Part shown: one piece after another, positions 34,578 through 44,219 of the stretch | Numbering within the stretch: position 1 is the stretch's first letter | How the letters are laid out: each line of letters opens with the position of its first letter | NCBI RefSeq assembly: GCF_000969885.1 | Contig: NZ_CP009501.1 | Span: 496,001 to 560,000 of the forward strand | DNA length: 64,000 bases | Source of the DNA: Methanosarcina thermophila TM-1 | Lineage (GTDB): Archaea > Halobacteriota > Methanosarcinia > Methanosarcinales > Methanosarcinaceae | Reading direction: 5' to 3' | The notes under the pieces: generated by a model | Databases searched by the model: none | What the model was told of the DNA's origin: nothing | Seen by the model: the letters and a program-made list of their open reading frames with translations, nothing else | Program-made: the position numbers and the translations under genes

Positions 34578-34961
34578 TGTAAATTATTTTATTTTTAAGC
34601 TATAAAGAACTTATCTTGAAGATCTGATTTGGGGACATTTCTGAGGATAACTCTCTAATAGGTATGCTTCACTCTCTAATAAGCATGCTTCAGTCCTGAC
34701 TCTAGCTATTCAGCTTTGTCCTTGCTATTTCAGTCCCGATTCTTGCTATTTCAATCCTGCTCTTGCTATTTCAGCTCGGACTCTTGCTATTTTAATCCTG
34801 TTCTTGTAATTTCAGTCCTGCTTTTGCTATTTCAGGCTATAATAGTTAACCTTTTAAACATTTATTCTATCAAGAAGAGTAAACTTTTATTATATTTGCC
34901 GCAAAATTAATAACATTCTGGCAAAAACTATCCCCCGGATCAAAAAACAGGAAATGTACCT
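34578..34961. other. Intergenic region with 21-bp imperfect repeats
   Basis: 384 bp. Contains two copies of ctctctaata(g/a)g(t/c)atgcttca and then a run of about seven 21-bp imperfect repeats (34696-34855). It separates divergent genes and must hold both promoters. Confidence 0.5.
34696..34855. repeat. Seven imperfect 21-bp tandem repeats
   Basis: Units of the type cttgctatttcagtcctg(a/c)t, about 20-22 bp each, run from 34696 to 34855 with scattered changes. Too regular for chance. The frame across them that starts at 34716 is an artefact of the repeat. Confidence 0.7.
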
Positions 34962-35843
34962 ATGAAAATTAACCCTCGCTGTACTTATTGCTTGCTTTCA
35001 AGAGTCCACTTCCAGTCCAGGCTTTCTACAGATGATGAAGACCTTATAAACAGGACAATTCAGGAATGTCTTAAGGTTTTGACCAAGCATTACGACCCTG
35101 AGGCTGTATCTGCCTCTATAGCTACCAAAGTTCACAGGAAATGCTATGAGGTACTGGAAGACAGGGATCCTTATGCGGTAACTAAGAAGCTTATCAACCA
35201 GGCTGCACTGAAAGTCCTGCCTGTAGCGAAAAAGAAAATTTATGAGAATAATCCTGATGATGGGGAACTTTTCAGGCGGGCAGTGCTGGCATCAGTGGTT
35301 GCAAATTATTTCGATTTCGGAATTATGGGTTTTGATGCCAGTGAAGATAAGTTTGAAGCAGCTTTTCAAAAATATTTCGAGCATGGGCTTGATGTGGATG
35401 ACACCCCTAAAATGCTTGGGCTCCTGCAAGACGTCGTTTACATTGCTGACAATTGCGGAGAAATTTTCTTTGATACGCTTGTTTTTGATGTTATCAAAAA
35501 ACTCGGTGGAAGGATTACACTCGTAGTCAGGGGTGGTCCTATCCTCACAGATGTAACCCTCGAGGAAGTAAAAGAGTTCGAGATTGATAAAAAAGTTGAC
35601 CGAATCCTGACTACCGGCTCGAATGCCGTGGGTGTCCTGATCGAGGAGGCTCCGCCCGAACTGCTTGAAGCTATGAAGAATTCAACTCTTATTATCAGCA
35701 AGGGCATGGCAAATTATGAGACTCTTTCCGAGCATAACTTCGGGCCTATTGCTTATATGCTTCTTACGAAATGCGAATGTGTGGCAGATGACCTCGGGCT
35801 TGAGCAGGATCTTTGCGTTGCAAAACTGATGAACTATCCCTGA
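34962..35843 (+). CDS. DUF89/ARMT1-like damage-control phosphatase
   Basis: 293 residues of the DUF89 family, archaeal branch. An N-terminal CTYC pair, the DNCGE active-site loop with the metal Asp/Asn, and KGMANYE near the C-terminus are the family hallmarks. DUF89 proteins are metal-dependent phosphatases that remove damaged or surplus phosphometabolites. Cytoplasmic. ATG 34962; single gene on this strand, divergent from the phosphatase gene. Substrate cannot be read from sequence. Confidence 0.85.
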   Translation: MKINPRCTYCLLSRVHFQSRLSTDDEDLINRTIQECLKVLTKHYDPEAVSASIATKVHRKCYEVLEDRDPYAVTKKLINQAALKVLPVAKKKIYENNPDDGELFRRAVLASVVANYFDFGIMGFDASEDKFEAAFQKYFEHGLDVDDTPKMLGLLQDVVYIADNCGEIFFDTLVFDVIKKLGGRITLVVRGGPILTDVTLEEVKEFEIDKKVDRILTTGSNAVGVLIEEAPPELLEAMKNSTLIISKGMANYETLSEHNFGPIAYMLLTKCECVADDLGLEQDLCVAKLMNYP

Positions 35844-36025
35844 GGCTTTTCCTGAGAGATTTTCGGAAGCTTCTTATCTCTAAGGCTCACTAATGTTTAT
35901 TGCTGTAGATAGTGCAAAATAATTTGTCTTATAGCAAAGCGCTTATCCGCGTATAGCATATACCTTATACTGGATAAGATCAGTAAAATTGAATAAAAGA
36001 AATAGATTTGTAGGGAGAAACAAAA

Positions 36026-36214
36026 ATGTGTGAACTCAATGTCTTTTTACTTCGTGGAGATGAGCGTGAGAGAATCATGGATTCTGTAGCAAAGATCACA
36101 GTCGAGGGTGACTCAATCGAGCTTACCGGGATCCTTGGCGATAGAATGACCGTTGGTGGCTCAATCAAAGAAATCAACTTCTCGCGCGGAGAAGCACTTA
36201 TTATTGCAAATTGA
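36026..36214 (+). CDS. CooT-like small nickel-binding protein
   Basis: 62 residues, starting MCELNVF. Cys2 with the free N-terminus is the nickel site of CooT, a small dimeric protein first found with nickel-dependent carbon monoxide dehydrogenase. The two-stranded VTVGGSIKEINF pattern fits the family. GGGAG lies seven bases before the ATG. A CTTATCC/GGATAAG inverted repeat with a 21-nt spacer (35940-35974) covers its TATA region and is a possible operator. Confidence 0.85.
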   Translation: MCELNVFLLRGDERERIMDSVAKITVEGDSIELTGILGDRMTVGGSIKEINFSRGEALIIAN

Positions 36215-36840
36215 ATTTTTATTTTTTTACTTTTCCTTCTGGATATAAAACTCATCTATCCTTTGCTATCCGGAATAACGGCTTAAGGCTACTTTTTTTC
36301 TGTTCAGGTAGTAAATACTACCTGGAAAATGACTATATATACTTGAAACTTCTATATTAATTTACATAAAAGACGCGTTGATCTTCTACTAAAAGTTTAT
36401 GTTTGTTCTCAAGACACAGTGACCAGAATCGATTGTAAAACTCCATTGCTACTGAATCTTCTGGCATAACTATAGAAAAAGAAGCTTTAAGCTCTTGAAG
36501 TTTAAAACATCTCTTCTAATTTCTTTAATCAATAAAATCTTCCCGGGAAAAGCATTTATCTGTGCTTACCTATAACCTCAATGTAATCTAAGATACCAGG
36601 TTCAGGTTTAAGTCTGGACATTTAAAAAAGTTTAGCTAAAATGTATCCTGAACCATATGTCGAAGAGTTTATAACAAACAAGCTAAAAATGAAGAAAAAG
36701 TTATTACCTTGAGTACACTTTAAATTTACACTACACTCTGAACTCCGTTATCCGAACTGGATCCGGAAATAATTTAATTTTCAATGACTTAGGCTATATC
36801 TCGAGTTGGGTAGAAGAGGACTAAACAGGATAGGATATAA
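36215..36840. other. Intergenic gap upstream of GAPDH
   Basis: About 625 bp. It has a 9-bp inverted repeat CAGGTAGTA/TACTACCTG at 36305-36324, just behind the CooT gene. On the minus strand at 36357-36467 a 36-codon reading frame from an ATG (MPEDSVAMEFYNRF...) looks protein-like but has no ribosome site; it may be the tail of a lost gene. GAPDH promoter expected near 36740-36790. Confidence 0.35.
36305..36324. promoter_or_regulatory. Nine-base inverted repeat downstream of CooT gene
   Basis: CAGGTAGTA separated by two bases from TACTACCTG. A TATATATA stretch follows within 15 bp. Can be a terminator of the CooT transcript or an operator. Confidence 0.4.
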
Positions 36841-37848
36841 ATGGCTAAAGCAAAAATCGCAGTAAATGGTTATGGAACTATAGGTAAAAGAGTTGCAGAT
36901 GCCGTGAAGGCTCAGGACGATATGGAAATTATTGGAGTTTCCAAAACAAGGCCGAACTATGAAGCTATAGTGGCGCAGCAGCTTGGATATGATATCTACG
37001 CTCCGGCTGCAAATCTTGAGGCTTTTGAGAAAGCAGGTGTGCCTACCGCCGGGACAATTGAAGAAATGGTAGAAAAGGCTGATCTTGTTGTGGACTGTAC
37101 GCCAGGGGGAGTCGGGGAACAAAATAAGCCAATGTATGAAAAGGCCGGAGTAAAGGCAATCTGGCAGGGTGGAGAGAGTCACCCTATTGCAGGTTTCTCA
37201 TTTAATGCGGTTTGCAACTATGAGCAAGCCATAGGTCGTGACCTGGTAAGGGTTGTTTCATGCAACACCACAGCTCTTTGCAGGGTTATCTTCCCCATAG
37301 ACAAAGAACTGGGGGTAAAAAAGGTCAGGGCAATTCTTGCAAGGAGAGCAGCAGACCCTAACGATGTTAAGAAAGGACCAATTAACGCAATAGTACCCGA
37401 TCCCGCCAAGCTTCCGTCCCACCATGGTCCTGATGTAAGGAGTGTACTTCCAAACATCAACATTACAAGTGCAGCCTTGAAGATTCCGACAACTCTTATG
37501 CATGTACACACAGTAAATATGGAGCTCAATACCAATTGTACGGCGGAAGATGTTAAGAATATCCTGGGTTCCCAGTCGAGAATTCATTTCGTAGGGCAGG
37601 GCATATCCTCAACAGCGGAAATAATAGAGTTTGCACGTGACATAGGACGCCCTAGAAATGATATGTGGGAAAATTGCATCTGGCCTGAATCTGTAACAGT
37701 AACCGAAAATGAGCTTTACTTCTTCCAGGCTGTCCATCAGGAATCCATTGTAGTTCCGGAAAATGTAGACGCTATACGGGCTATGATGGAACTTGAAAGC
37801 GATGGTGCAAAGTCAATTGAGAAAACAAATAAAGCCTTAGGGCTATAA
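36841..37848 (+). CDS. gap: Archaeal type II glyceraldehyde-3-phosphate dehydrogenase
   Basis: 335-residue archaeal GAPDH. N-terminal NGYGTIGKRV binds NAD(P)+, catalytic cysteine C141 lies in SCNTTAL, and SHHGPDV and the long C-terminal helices are typical of the archaeal class. It interconverts glyceraldehyde-3-phosphate and 1,3-bisphosphoglycerate, chiefly for gluconeogenesis in methanogens. Cytoplasmic, tetrameric in characterised members. ATG 36841 with AGGAT upstream. A strong intrinsic hairpin follows the stop. Next gene on the strand, FBPase/IMPase, starts about 180 bp downstream and acts in the same pathway, but the hairpin lies between them. Confidence 0.95.
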   Translation: MAKAKIAVNGYGTIGKRVADAVKAQDDMEIIGVSKTRPNYEAIVAQQLGYDIYAPAANLEAFEKAGVPTAGTIEEMVEKADLVVDCTPGGVGEQNKPMYEKAGVKAIWQGGESHPIAGFSFNAVCNYEQAIGRDLVRVVSCNTTALCRVIFPIDKELGVKKVRAILARRAADPNDVKKGPINAIVPDPAKLPSHHGPDVRSVLPNINITSAALKIPTTLMHVHTVNMELNTNCTAEDVKNILGSQSRIHFVGQGISSTAEIIEFARDIGRPRNDMWENCIWPESVTVTENELYFFQAVHQESIVVPENVDAIRAMMELESDGAKSIEKTNKALGL

Positions 37849-37874
37849 AGCTCTGTACAAGTCTGAAGCCTTCA

Positions 37875-37917
37875 GGACTCCGGAGTTTAATTTGAATGAC
37901 CGGAGTCCGGCTTTTTA
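37875..37917 (+). terminator. Terminator of gap
   Basis: Perfect 9-bp stem GGACTCCGG/CCGGAGTCC with a 16-nt loop, then GGCTTTTT. 27 bp after the stop. Confidence 0.75.
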
Positions 37918-38026
37918 AGCCGAATATTTTATCCAGGAATTCTAAAACACAAAAGATCAGATGTGTGAATTCTGATAATTCTGTTTGGTAGCAGAATCTG
38001 GTTTAATTAAAAAAAACGATCCATAT

Positions 38027-38833
38027 ATGAACTCAGCAGACTCAGGATTTTTAAAACTATGTAGGGAAGCTTTTAAAGCCACATCCGACTCCATTGCAGA
38101 TCTCATAGGGACGGATGAAGCGGGTAGCTTTGTTGGTATGGGAGCCGATGGAACCCCTACTTCCAGAATAGACCGTGTAGCAGAGGATGCTATTATTGAA
38201 GTTCTTAAAAACGACGGCAGATCCATGAGAATCATCAGTGAGGAACTTGGCGAACTCATTCTCGGGGATTCTCCGGAATTTTCTATTGTTCTTGACCCAC
38301 TTGATGGCACCTACAATTCTTATGTGGGAATTCCTTTTTACAGTCTCTCCCTGGCAGTCTCTTCCTACGACCTGTCGGATTTGAGATTCGGTTATGTGAG
38401 CAGCCTTGCTATGCCTGAGGAATACTACGCAGGTGCCGGGAAAGGAGCCTACCTTAATGGAAAAAAGATCAGGACGTCTGTTAACACGGAACTGAGGGAG
38501 CTGTGCGTAAGCGTGTACGGCTACCGGCAAAATGTGGCTAGAACCCGTAAGATCTACAGCAGTGTCCGGAGGGTCAGGTTACTTGGAAGTGTAGCGCTTG
38601 AACTGTGCTATGTAGCTTCAGGCCGGCTTGATGCTTTTGTGGATGTCAGGAGAGCTTTGCGGGTAACTGACGTGGCAGCAGGGCAACTGATTCTGAAAGA
38701 GGCAGGTGGGCGTATTACAGATGGATATGGAAAAACGCTGAGGCTTCCTGATAATGTCACCGCCAGATTGGAAATGGTTGCATCCAATGGGCGTGTACAC
38801 GGTAAAATATTAAAGCTGCTCTCGGGGGAATAA
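38027..38833 (+). CDS. Fructose-1,6-bisphosphatase/inositol monophosphatase (MJ0109 type)
   Basis: 268 residues from ATG 38027; a TTG at 37985 would add 14. Lithium-sensitive phosphatase superfamily. Metal motifs: the E-E pair in ISEELGE (residues 72-73), D90-P-L-D93-G-T, and D215 in VTDVAAG, where the usual Trp is replaced by Thr. Archaeal members act on both fructose-1,6-bisphosphate and inositol-1-phosphate, so it could feed gluconeogenesis and archaeal lipid or solute synthesis. It is followed two bases later by NAD kinase. In Methanocaldococcus the two are fused in one protein, so coupled expression is expected. Confidence 0.9.
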   Translation: MNSADSGFLKLCREAFKATSDSIADLIGTDEAGSFVGMGADGTPTSRIDRVAEDAIIEVLKNDGRSMRIISEELGELILGDSPEFSIVLDPLDGTYNSYVGIPFYSLSLAVSSYDLSDLRFGYVSSLAMPEEYYAGAGKGAYLNGKKIRTSVNTELRELCVSVYGYRQNVARTRKIYSSVRRVRLLGSVALELCYVASGRLDAFVDVRRALRVTDVAAGQLILKEAGGRITDGYGKTLRLPDNVTARLEMVASNGRVHGKILKLLSGE

Positions 38834-38834
38834 A

Positions 38835-39662
38835 TTGGCAATAAAGAAGATAGGAATCGCTTCACGCTGCGATAGACCTGAAGTAATTCGAATGGTCCGG
38901 GAAATCCTTGCACGATTCAGCTCCAGGGTTAAAATTTATGTTGCCACTCCCACGGCTGAGGTGCTCGGGATAGAAGGGACTCCGGTTGAAAAAATGAGGG
39001 AAGAGGGGGTAGAACTCATTATCAGCGTAGGAGGTGACGGCACAGTCCTCCGGAACATTGCCAAGATGAAAGATCCTCTCCCTATACTTGGAATTAATAT
39101 GGGTACCCTCGGTTTTCTTGTAGACGTCGAGCCAGAAGATGCCCTTGAAACCATAGAGGAAGTGCTTTACGGTTTTTCATATATTGAAAGGATGAGGGTT
39201 GATGTATTCCTTAATGGGGAATTGCTTGATACTGCAACTAATGAGATTGCGATAATGTCTGCAAAGCCCGCAAAGATCATCCAGTTCGAGGTTTATGTAG
39301 GGGACTGCCTCCTTGACTCGATGCGCGCGGATGGTGTTGTCTTTGCAACCCCGACTGGCTCCACCGCTTATGCAATGAGCGCAGGCGGACCCATTATAAG
39401 CCCCAGGGTAAATGCGATAGTAGTTGTTCCTGTTGCCCCTTTTAAGCTCTCCTCAAGACCCTGGGTTATTCCGTCAGACAGCGAGATCACAATAAAGTTA
39501 TCGGCTCCGAAAAAAGAGGCTGTCATTGCAATTGACGGGCAGAAATCCTATAGGATAAAGCCTGATGACATTGTCAAACTTAAAAAGTCCAAGTTTCCAG
39601 CCCGCTTTGTGAAGATTTCTGATACCTGCTTTTATGAACGGGTTCAGAGGAAGCTTGCATGA
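38835..39662 (+). CDS. nadK: NAD kinase
   Basis: 275-residue NAD kinase. GGDGT at residues 66-70 is the catalytic/nucleotide motif, NEIAIM contacts the substrate, and DGVVFATPTGSTAYAMSAGGP is the signature second half. It makes NADP+ from NAD+ and ATP or polyphosphate in the cytoplasm. The start is TTG 38835, one base after the TAA of the IMPase gene, and the sequence before it has no ATG in frame, so translation is coupled. Assignment is firm. Confidence 0.95.
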   Translation: MAIKKIGIASRCDRPEVIRMVREILARFSSRVKIYVATPTAEVLGIEGTPVEKMREEGVELIISVGGDGTVLRNIAKMKDPLPILGINMGTLGFLVDVEPEDALETIEEVLYGFSYIERMRVDVFLNGELLDTATNEIAIMSAKPAKIIQFEVYVGDCLLDSMRADGVVFATPTGSTAYAMSAGGPIISPRVNAIVVVPVAPFKLSSRPWVIPSDSEITIKLSAPKKEAVIAIDGQKSYRIKPDDIVKLKKSKFPARFVKISDTCFYERVQRKLA

Positions 39663-39715
39663 GAAAGCCTTTGCCTCTACATGAAAAAACCTTTACTCAC
39701 TACCATTGAAGGATT

Positions 39716-39946
39716 CTAATTTGTTAATGGAGATGCTTTGTTTACCTCTGGAAAGTGCCTTTTATTTAAAGCTTGAGCTTTCTCATTACTCTGGATTTTT
39801 TCACTGGTATAAGCACTTTTGAATTTTTTTATAACATACATCGACTTAAACCTCCCAATCAGGGGTAGATTGTCGATTTTTAGCTTATTTTGATCTGCCC
39901 TTTCGAGAAACTGCTGCCGGAAATTCTTTTCCTCCGAGGAAAACAT
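39716..39946 (-). CDS. Small hypothetical protein, 76 aa
   Basis: 76 residues, highly charged and basic (KNFRQQFLERADQNKLKIDNLPLIGRFK), no membrane helix or motif. The ATG at 39946 is preceded by AT-rich sequence without ribosome site. The frame is convergent with NAD kinase. It could be a small gene or a chance frame; pattern of charges favours a real helical peptide, weakly. Confidence 0.35.
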   Translation of the reverse strand: MFSSEEKNFRQQFLERADQNKLKIDNLPLIGRFKSMYVIKKFKSAYTSEKIQSNEKAQALNKRHFPEVNKASPLTN

Positions 39947-40133
39947 TTATACATATGAAGGTAAAGCTATGCTTAATTTTGACGCGATACAGATTTTCTG
40001 ACTTTTAGTGGCGTTTGGACCCTGGTACCTCTTTATTCAAGCCTTTGAGTCAGTTTCCGGCTATACTATCTGTATATCATTAAAAATAATCAAAAATCCT
40101 CGCTATAATTAGAAACTAAAGGAAGCAGTAACC

Positions 40134-41351
40134 ATGTTAGAGAGTGAGCAGTATTCCAGAAATTACCTTATGGACTTTATTCAATATCGTCCCCTGGATA
40201 TCGAGATCTGTGACGTGACTCTCCGTGATGGGGAACAGACCCCAGGCGTTGCATTTACAAAGGAACAGAAGCTGGCAATTGCCAGTGAACTTGATTCCAT
40301 GGGCATTGAGGTTATAGAAGCTGGATTTCCTGTGGTTTCGGAAAACGAAAAAGAAATTGTAAAGGAAATCGCAAATCAGGGTTTTAAGTCGAGAATCTGC
40401 TGCCTCTCACGTGCGGTAAAAGGGGACGTGGATGCTGCCCTTGAATGTGATGTAGATATTGTGAGCATTTTTATTGCTATGTCCGATCTGCACCTCAAAT
40501 ATAAATATCACAGAAGCTTTGAGGAGATGCTCCACTGCGCCAAAGAAACCATTGAGTACGCAACCGACCACGGACTGAAAGTGCGTTTTGCAGCTGAAGA
40601 TTCAAGCCGGACCCCAATTGAGCGTCTCAAACAGGCTTTTAAAGAAGTTGAAACTGAATATAAGGTGCAATACGTAAGCCTTGCAGACACGGTTGGCATC
40701 CTGAACCCTACAACTACCCATTACCTTGTTAGCGAAATTTTCAAAGAGATCAATACCCCGATCTGTATTCACTGCCACGATGACCTAGGAATGGCTACTG
40801 CTAATACTCTTGCTGCTGCCGAAGCTGGGGCAAAACAGCTCCATACCACGGTTAATGCAATCGGAGAACGTGCAGGCAACGCTGCCCTTGAGGAGATACT
40901 GGTTGCTCTCAGGGTGCAGTACGGAATAGATCGCTATGATACTACAAGGCTGACTGCCCTTTCCAGAATGGTCTCGGAATACTCAGGCGTTATACCTGCA
41001 GTTAACAAAGCTGTTGTCGGACAAAATGCCTTTACCCATGAGTCTGGAATTCACGTGGCTGCAATCCTGGAAGAGCCGCGCACCTATGAACTCTTCCTCC
41101 CGGAAATGGTTGGCGGGAAACGCAACCTCATTATCGGAAAACACACCGGCAAAAAAGCTTTAAAAGGCATTATTAACAGTATAGGTTTCTGCCTTGAACG
41201 TGAAGAACTCTGCGCCCTGATTGAGAAGGTCAAGGTCTGCACCGAAGAAAAGCGTAAAAGCATCTCCAGGGACCAGCTTGAAAGGATGATAACCCAGGTC
41301 AAGCAGGAAATGAAAACAAAAGAAAAGGGAGAAGAGAAGCTTTCGATTTAA
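40134..41351 (+). CDS. aksA: Homocitrate synthase AksA-type (isopropylmalate synthase family)
   Basis: 405-residue acyltransferase of the isopropylmalate/homocitrate synthase family. The catalytic TIM barrel shows the [12 protein letters not shown] start (R31, D32), metal His pair in CIHCHDD, and [11 protein letters not shown]. It lacks the 120-residue LeuA regulatory C-terminal domain, and the length fits AksA (about 400) that makes trans-homoaconitate precursors for the 7-mercaptoheptanoyl part of coenzyme B. Citramalate synthase or NifV are the alternatives. ATG at 40134 with AGGAAG just upstream. Monocistronic. Cytosolic. Confidence 0.8.
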   Translation: MLESEQYSRNYLMDFIQYRPLDIEICDVTLRDGEQTPGVAFTKEQKLAIASELDSMGIEVIEAGFPVVSENEKEIVKEIANQGFKSRICCLSRAVKGDVDAALECDVDIVSIFIAMSDLHLKYKYHRSFEEMLHCAKETIEYATDHGLKVRFAAEDSSRTPIERLKQAFKEVETEYKVQYVSLADTVGILNPTTTHYLVSEIFKEINTPICIHCHDDLGMATANTLAAAEAGAKQLHTTVNAIGERAGNAALEEILVALRVQYGIDRYDTTRLTALSRMVSEYSGVIPAVNKAVVGQNAFTHESGIHVAAILEEPRTYELFLPEMVGGKRNLIIGKHTGKKALKGIINSIGFCLEREELCALIEKVKVCTEEKRKSISRDQLERMITQVKQEMKTKEKGEEKLSI

Positions 41352-41510
41352 AAGCTTCCTTACCTAATTGAAAACTCTCTTAAGCACTTTTATTTATTTT
41401 TTGATTCTCTTATTTTAGTTAATTTTCGTTATTTGTAGTATTTCTTTGTAATATTTTTAATACTATCTTCTATGTTTCCCGCACTTTTTAATTCCATATT
41501 ACCCAAAATA

Positions 41511-43895
41511 TTATGAAATGTATGTGGAAGTCCACTCGGGCCTTTCGGGTGGATTCACCTCAAGCATTTCCCTCCATTTTTCATCGGTCAGGCGCTCGGA
41601 TACTGGCTGCTTGAACTCGTAATGGCTCATAACGGGTCCGGCTCCCAGAAGAATTCTGCCGTCCGGGAGCTTATATGCTACCACCAGCATGTCAACATAC
41701 CCAACGCCTTCTTCAAGAACGGTCTCTGTATTTGAGTCGGTATGGACATCAGCCACGACTGTAGTTTTTCTGGCTTTCTCGTCAACTTTCCCTATTGTAC
41801 CTTCAAGCTGATCCCCGAAATTTTTGATAAACTCATAATCTTCGGCTGTCAGTTCTTCATTTTTGAGTTCTTTTTCAGAGATAGCCTGAAGCCTTGACAG
41901 GATATTTTCAAGATTTGTAAGCCTTGCCTTTGAAACCGGATCAAGCACGCCCATTTCATCCAGACCCTGGTTTGTCATTTTTGTTAAGGCAAGCAGGCGG
42001 GCGTAGAAATCGGGTACAGGCTCAACATAACCCACTACAGGTTTTTCTTCAGGAAGCATTGGCGCTGAGGTTGCAACTGCAGTGTAACTCTGCTTGGCAT
42101 AGAGGATTGTATCATGCCTTAGTTCGGTCCAGGAAGCAAGAGCCGTATTCAGTTCTTTGTCCTGCCAGGCATCGGTCTGCATAAAGGTCGGATAGCCTTC
42201 ACCGTAATCTTTCAGGAGGGACTGAAGGGAATAGAGCCAGGACCAGTAGAGGTTCCTGTTCCACTCGGCTGCGCTGAAGTTTGAGAATTCCGATTCCAGC
42301 TTTCCATACTGGGTGCTGTAATTCTTGTAACTTGAATCATTTAGTTCATCGAGCCAGTAAACAGCCCTTTCCGAGCCCAGGAGAGCCATGGTATCAAGTC
42401 CGCGAGGGAAGCCGCGAACAGGCACTCCGGCTCTTGAGATTACAAGAGTAAACGGGGTCTCGTTTTCAGTATATTGTCCCTTATATTCCCCTGTATAAGC
42501 TCCTACCAGATTTGAGAATATATAGGAGTCCGGAATAAAGCGCTGTCCCATAAAACGGAAGCCTGCAGTGTTTTCGAGGCATTCATCCGCCTGCCCGGGG
42601 GTAAAGGGCGGCTCAATAACACAATTTCCGGTGCCGCCATAAATTTTCGGGCTCTGGTATTCAGCAAGTGTGGTTTTCAGTTCTTCAACCTTTGTTTCGT
42701 CGAATTTCCTTTCCTCATTGCCAAATACCGAATTCATAGCTTCCATATACTCGTATGGGCCAAAGTCATCTGAAAAGCCCACATAAAAGGCTGTAACCTC
42801 ATAGATCCGATCCCAGTTCTCTAAGAGGTCAGGCTTATCTTCGAGCTCTGAAGCGATGAGGCTTGCCTGAATAGTCTGGATGCGGGCGTCTTTTGCAGGG
42901 TCTTTGGATTCAATCAATTTATCTTTCAGGAGCATACTCATCCTGCCGTGCCACATAAATGCCCTGAAATAGTTTTGCAGCTTCTCGGATCTGGTATAGT
43001 GACCTCGAGGAATATACTGGGAATAATCCTCCTTATAATTGAATATGGGAGAAAGCTCAAAACCTCTATGTGCCTCAATAAGGGCAAGTTCGGTTTCAAC
43101 TTCTTTTTTTACGAAATCTGGAATCTCAAACTTATATTGCTCTTCTGCACCTGCAGGGAAAAGGGACTCTTTAACGAAACCATAAGGACCTGCTGTTTTC
43201 TGTACCTGTGCGGGTTTCGGTTGAAGCAGGCTCAGAGCTACTGCAAAGTAGGCTGCGTTTCTTCTTGCTGCTTCTTTTTCTTCCCCTGAGGCGGTATTAT
43301 ACCTCTCGATAGAAGCATTTAACAGGTCAAAATCAGTCTGCCAGAGCATATTGTAAAACTCCTTTTCTTCGATCTGGCGAAGAGTCTCATCAAACTGAAT
43401 ATGGTAGAGGTGCAGCAGGGAGTCTGTGGTAATGAAGATAGGAACCTCTTTTTCCTTTAGGGTCGAATACATCGAGGTTATATCCTCTTCACCTGGATTG
43501 TAAGGGTTTTCGATTACAACGAAACCGTTACTTTCCAGCATTTTAAGGGCTGAATCGTTCAGAGGGATCTTGCCTGAGAATTTTTTGTAGTTTGAGATCT
43601 CGTCCCTGTGCAGGGGCAGCTCATAAGAAGGCGCTTTTAACTTAATATTGAGGGCTTCAAGCCTGTAATTTCCTGCAATAGGGGAGTTTTCTGTCCCGGA
43701 ACCGGAGAGATTTACTTCTTCGGTTATCAGGCGGCTTACAGAAGAAAATTCGCTTGGACTATTTCTTTCTTTTATTTCGGACTTGTTTTCAAAGCTCAAC
43801 CCGGAACTCTGCTCCAGGCACCCCCCTGTAAGGAGGGAAGCTAAAAGGATTAAGAGAATTAAACGGGTTACAACTGGCTTTGTTCGGTATATCAT
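41511..43895 (-). CDS. DUF3160 surface lipoprotein
   Basis: 794-residue secreted protein. The signal ends in the lipobox LLTGGC, with Cys27, so it is predicted to be a lipid-anchored or exported protein. The rest fits the DUF3160 family: FITTDSLLHLYHIQFDETL, a long helical solenoid, and SHYEFKQP at the end. Function of the family unknown; some bacterial homologues are near chitin or polysaccharide systems. ATG start at 43895. Lone gene. Its upstream region carries the repeats at 44024-44140. Confidence 0.85.
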   Translation of the reverse strand: MIYRTKPVVTRLILLILLASLLTGGCLEQSSGLSFENKSEIKERNSPSEFSSVSRLITEEVNLSGSGTENSPIAGNYRLEALNIKLKAPSYELPLHRDEISNYKKFSGKIPLNDSALKMLESNGFVVIENPYNPGEEDITSMYSTLKEKEVPIFITTDSLLHLYHIQFDETLRQIEEKEFYNMLWQTDFDLLNASIERYNTASGEEKEAARRNAAYFAVALSLLQPKPAQVQKTAGPYGFVKESLFPAGAEEQYKFEIPDFVKKEVETELALIEAHRGFELSPIFNYKEDYSQYIPRGHYTRSEKLQNYFRAFMWHGRMSMLLKDKLIESKDPAKDARIQTIQASLIASELEDKPDLLENWDRIYEVTAFYVGFSDDFGPYEYMEAMNSVFGNEERKFDETKVEELKTTLAEYQSPKIYGGTGNCVIEPPFTPGQADECLENTAGFRFMGQRFIPDSYIFSNLVGAYTGEYKGQYTENETPFTLVISRAGVPVRGFPRGLDTMALLGSERAVYWLDELNDSSYKNYSTQYGKLESEFSNFSAAEWNRNLYWSWLYSLQSLLKDYGEGYPTFMQTDAWQDKELNTALASWTELRHDTILYAKQSYTAVATSAPMLPEEKPVVGYVEPVPDFYARLLALTKMTNQGLDEMGVLDPVSKARLTNLENILSRLQAISEKELKNEELTAEDYEFIKNFGDQLEGTIGKVDEKARKTTVVADVHTDSNTETVLEEGVGYVDMLVVAYKLPDGRILLGAGPVMSHYEFKQPVSERLTDEKWREMLEVNPPERPEWTSTYIS

Positions 43896-44219
43896 TGTCT
43901 CATCCCGGTCGCTTTTGCATCTGAAGCCCTGTATATGGCATCAGGTTATTTAGAAAATAAATTTTATTAGACAGTTATTCGACAACATATTTTAACTTAT
44001 TCAGAATTCTTTAATCAATTTGTAGTAAGAGTTAAGAAAAGCAGGCTAATGTGGTAAGGGTTAAGAAAACAGACCAAACGAGTTTGAGACAACAGACTAA
44101 ATGTAGTAAGATTAAGAAAACAGACTAAATGAGTTTGAAGTAAATCATTAAGAGTAAAAGAGTAAGTTCTGAAAGAAGAAAAGATGTCCTCTTTCTTCTT
44201 CCCTTTTCTTTTATATTTG
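43896..44219. other. Intergenic gap with imperfect direct repeats
   Basis: 324 bp upstream of the DUF3160 gene. Imperfect repeats of gttaagaaaacagactaaat-type units lie at 44024-44140. They must overlap the region that drives the gene. Confidence 0.5.
44024..44140. repeat. Imperfect repeats upstream of DUF3160 gene
   Basis: Three to four degenerate units of about 30-45 bp sharing gtaag, ttaagaaaacaga and taaatgagtttga. Not a CRISPR: units vary and no spacers exist. Confidence 0.45.

Noticed and set aside
34640-34860. CRISPR array
   Set aside because: The units are degenerate and contiguous, without equal spacers, and no cas genes exist in the window.
34716-34910. 64-codon ORF across the 21-bp repeats
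   Set aside because: Its composition only reflects the repeat unit, and no ribosome site precedes it.
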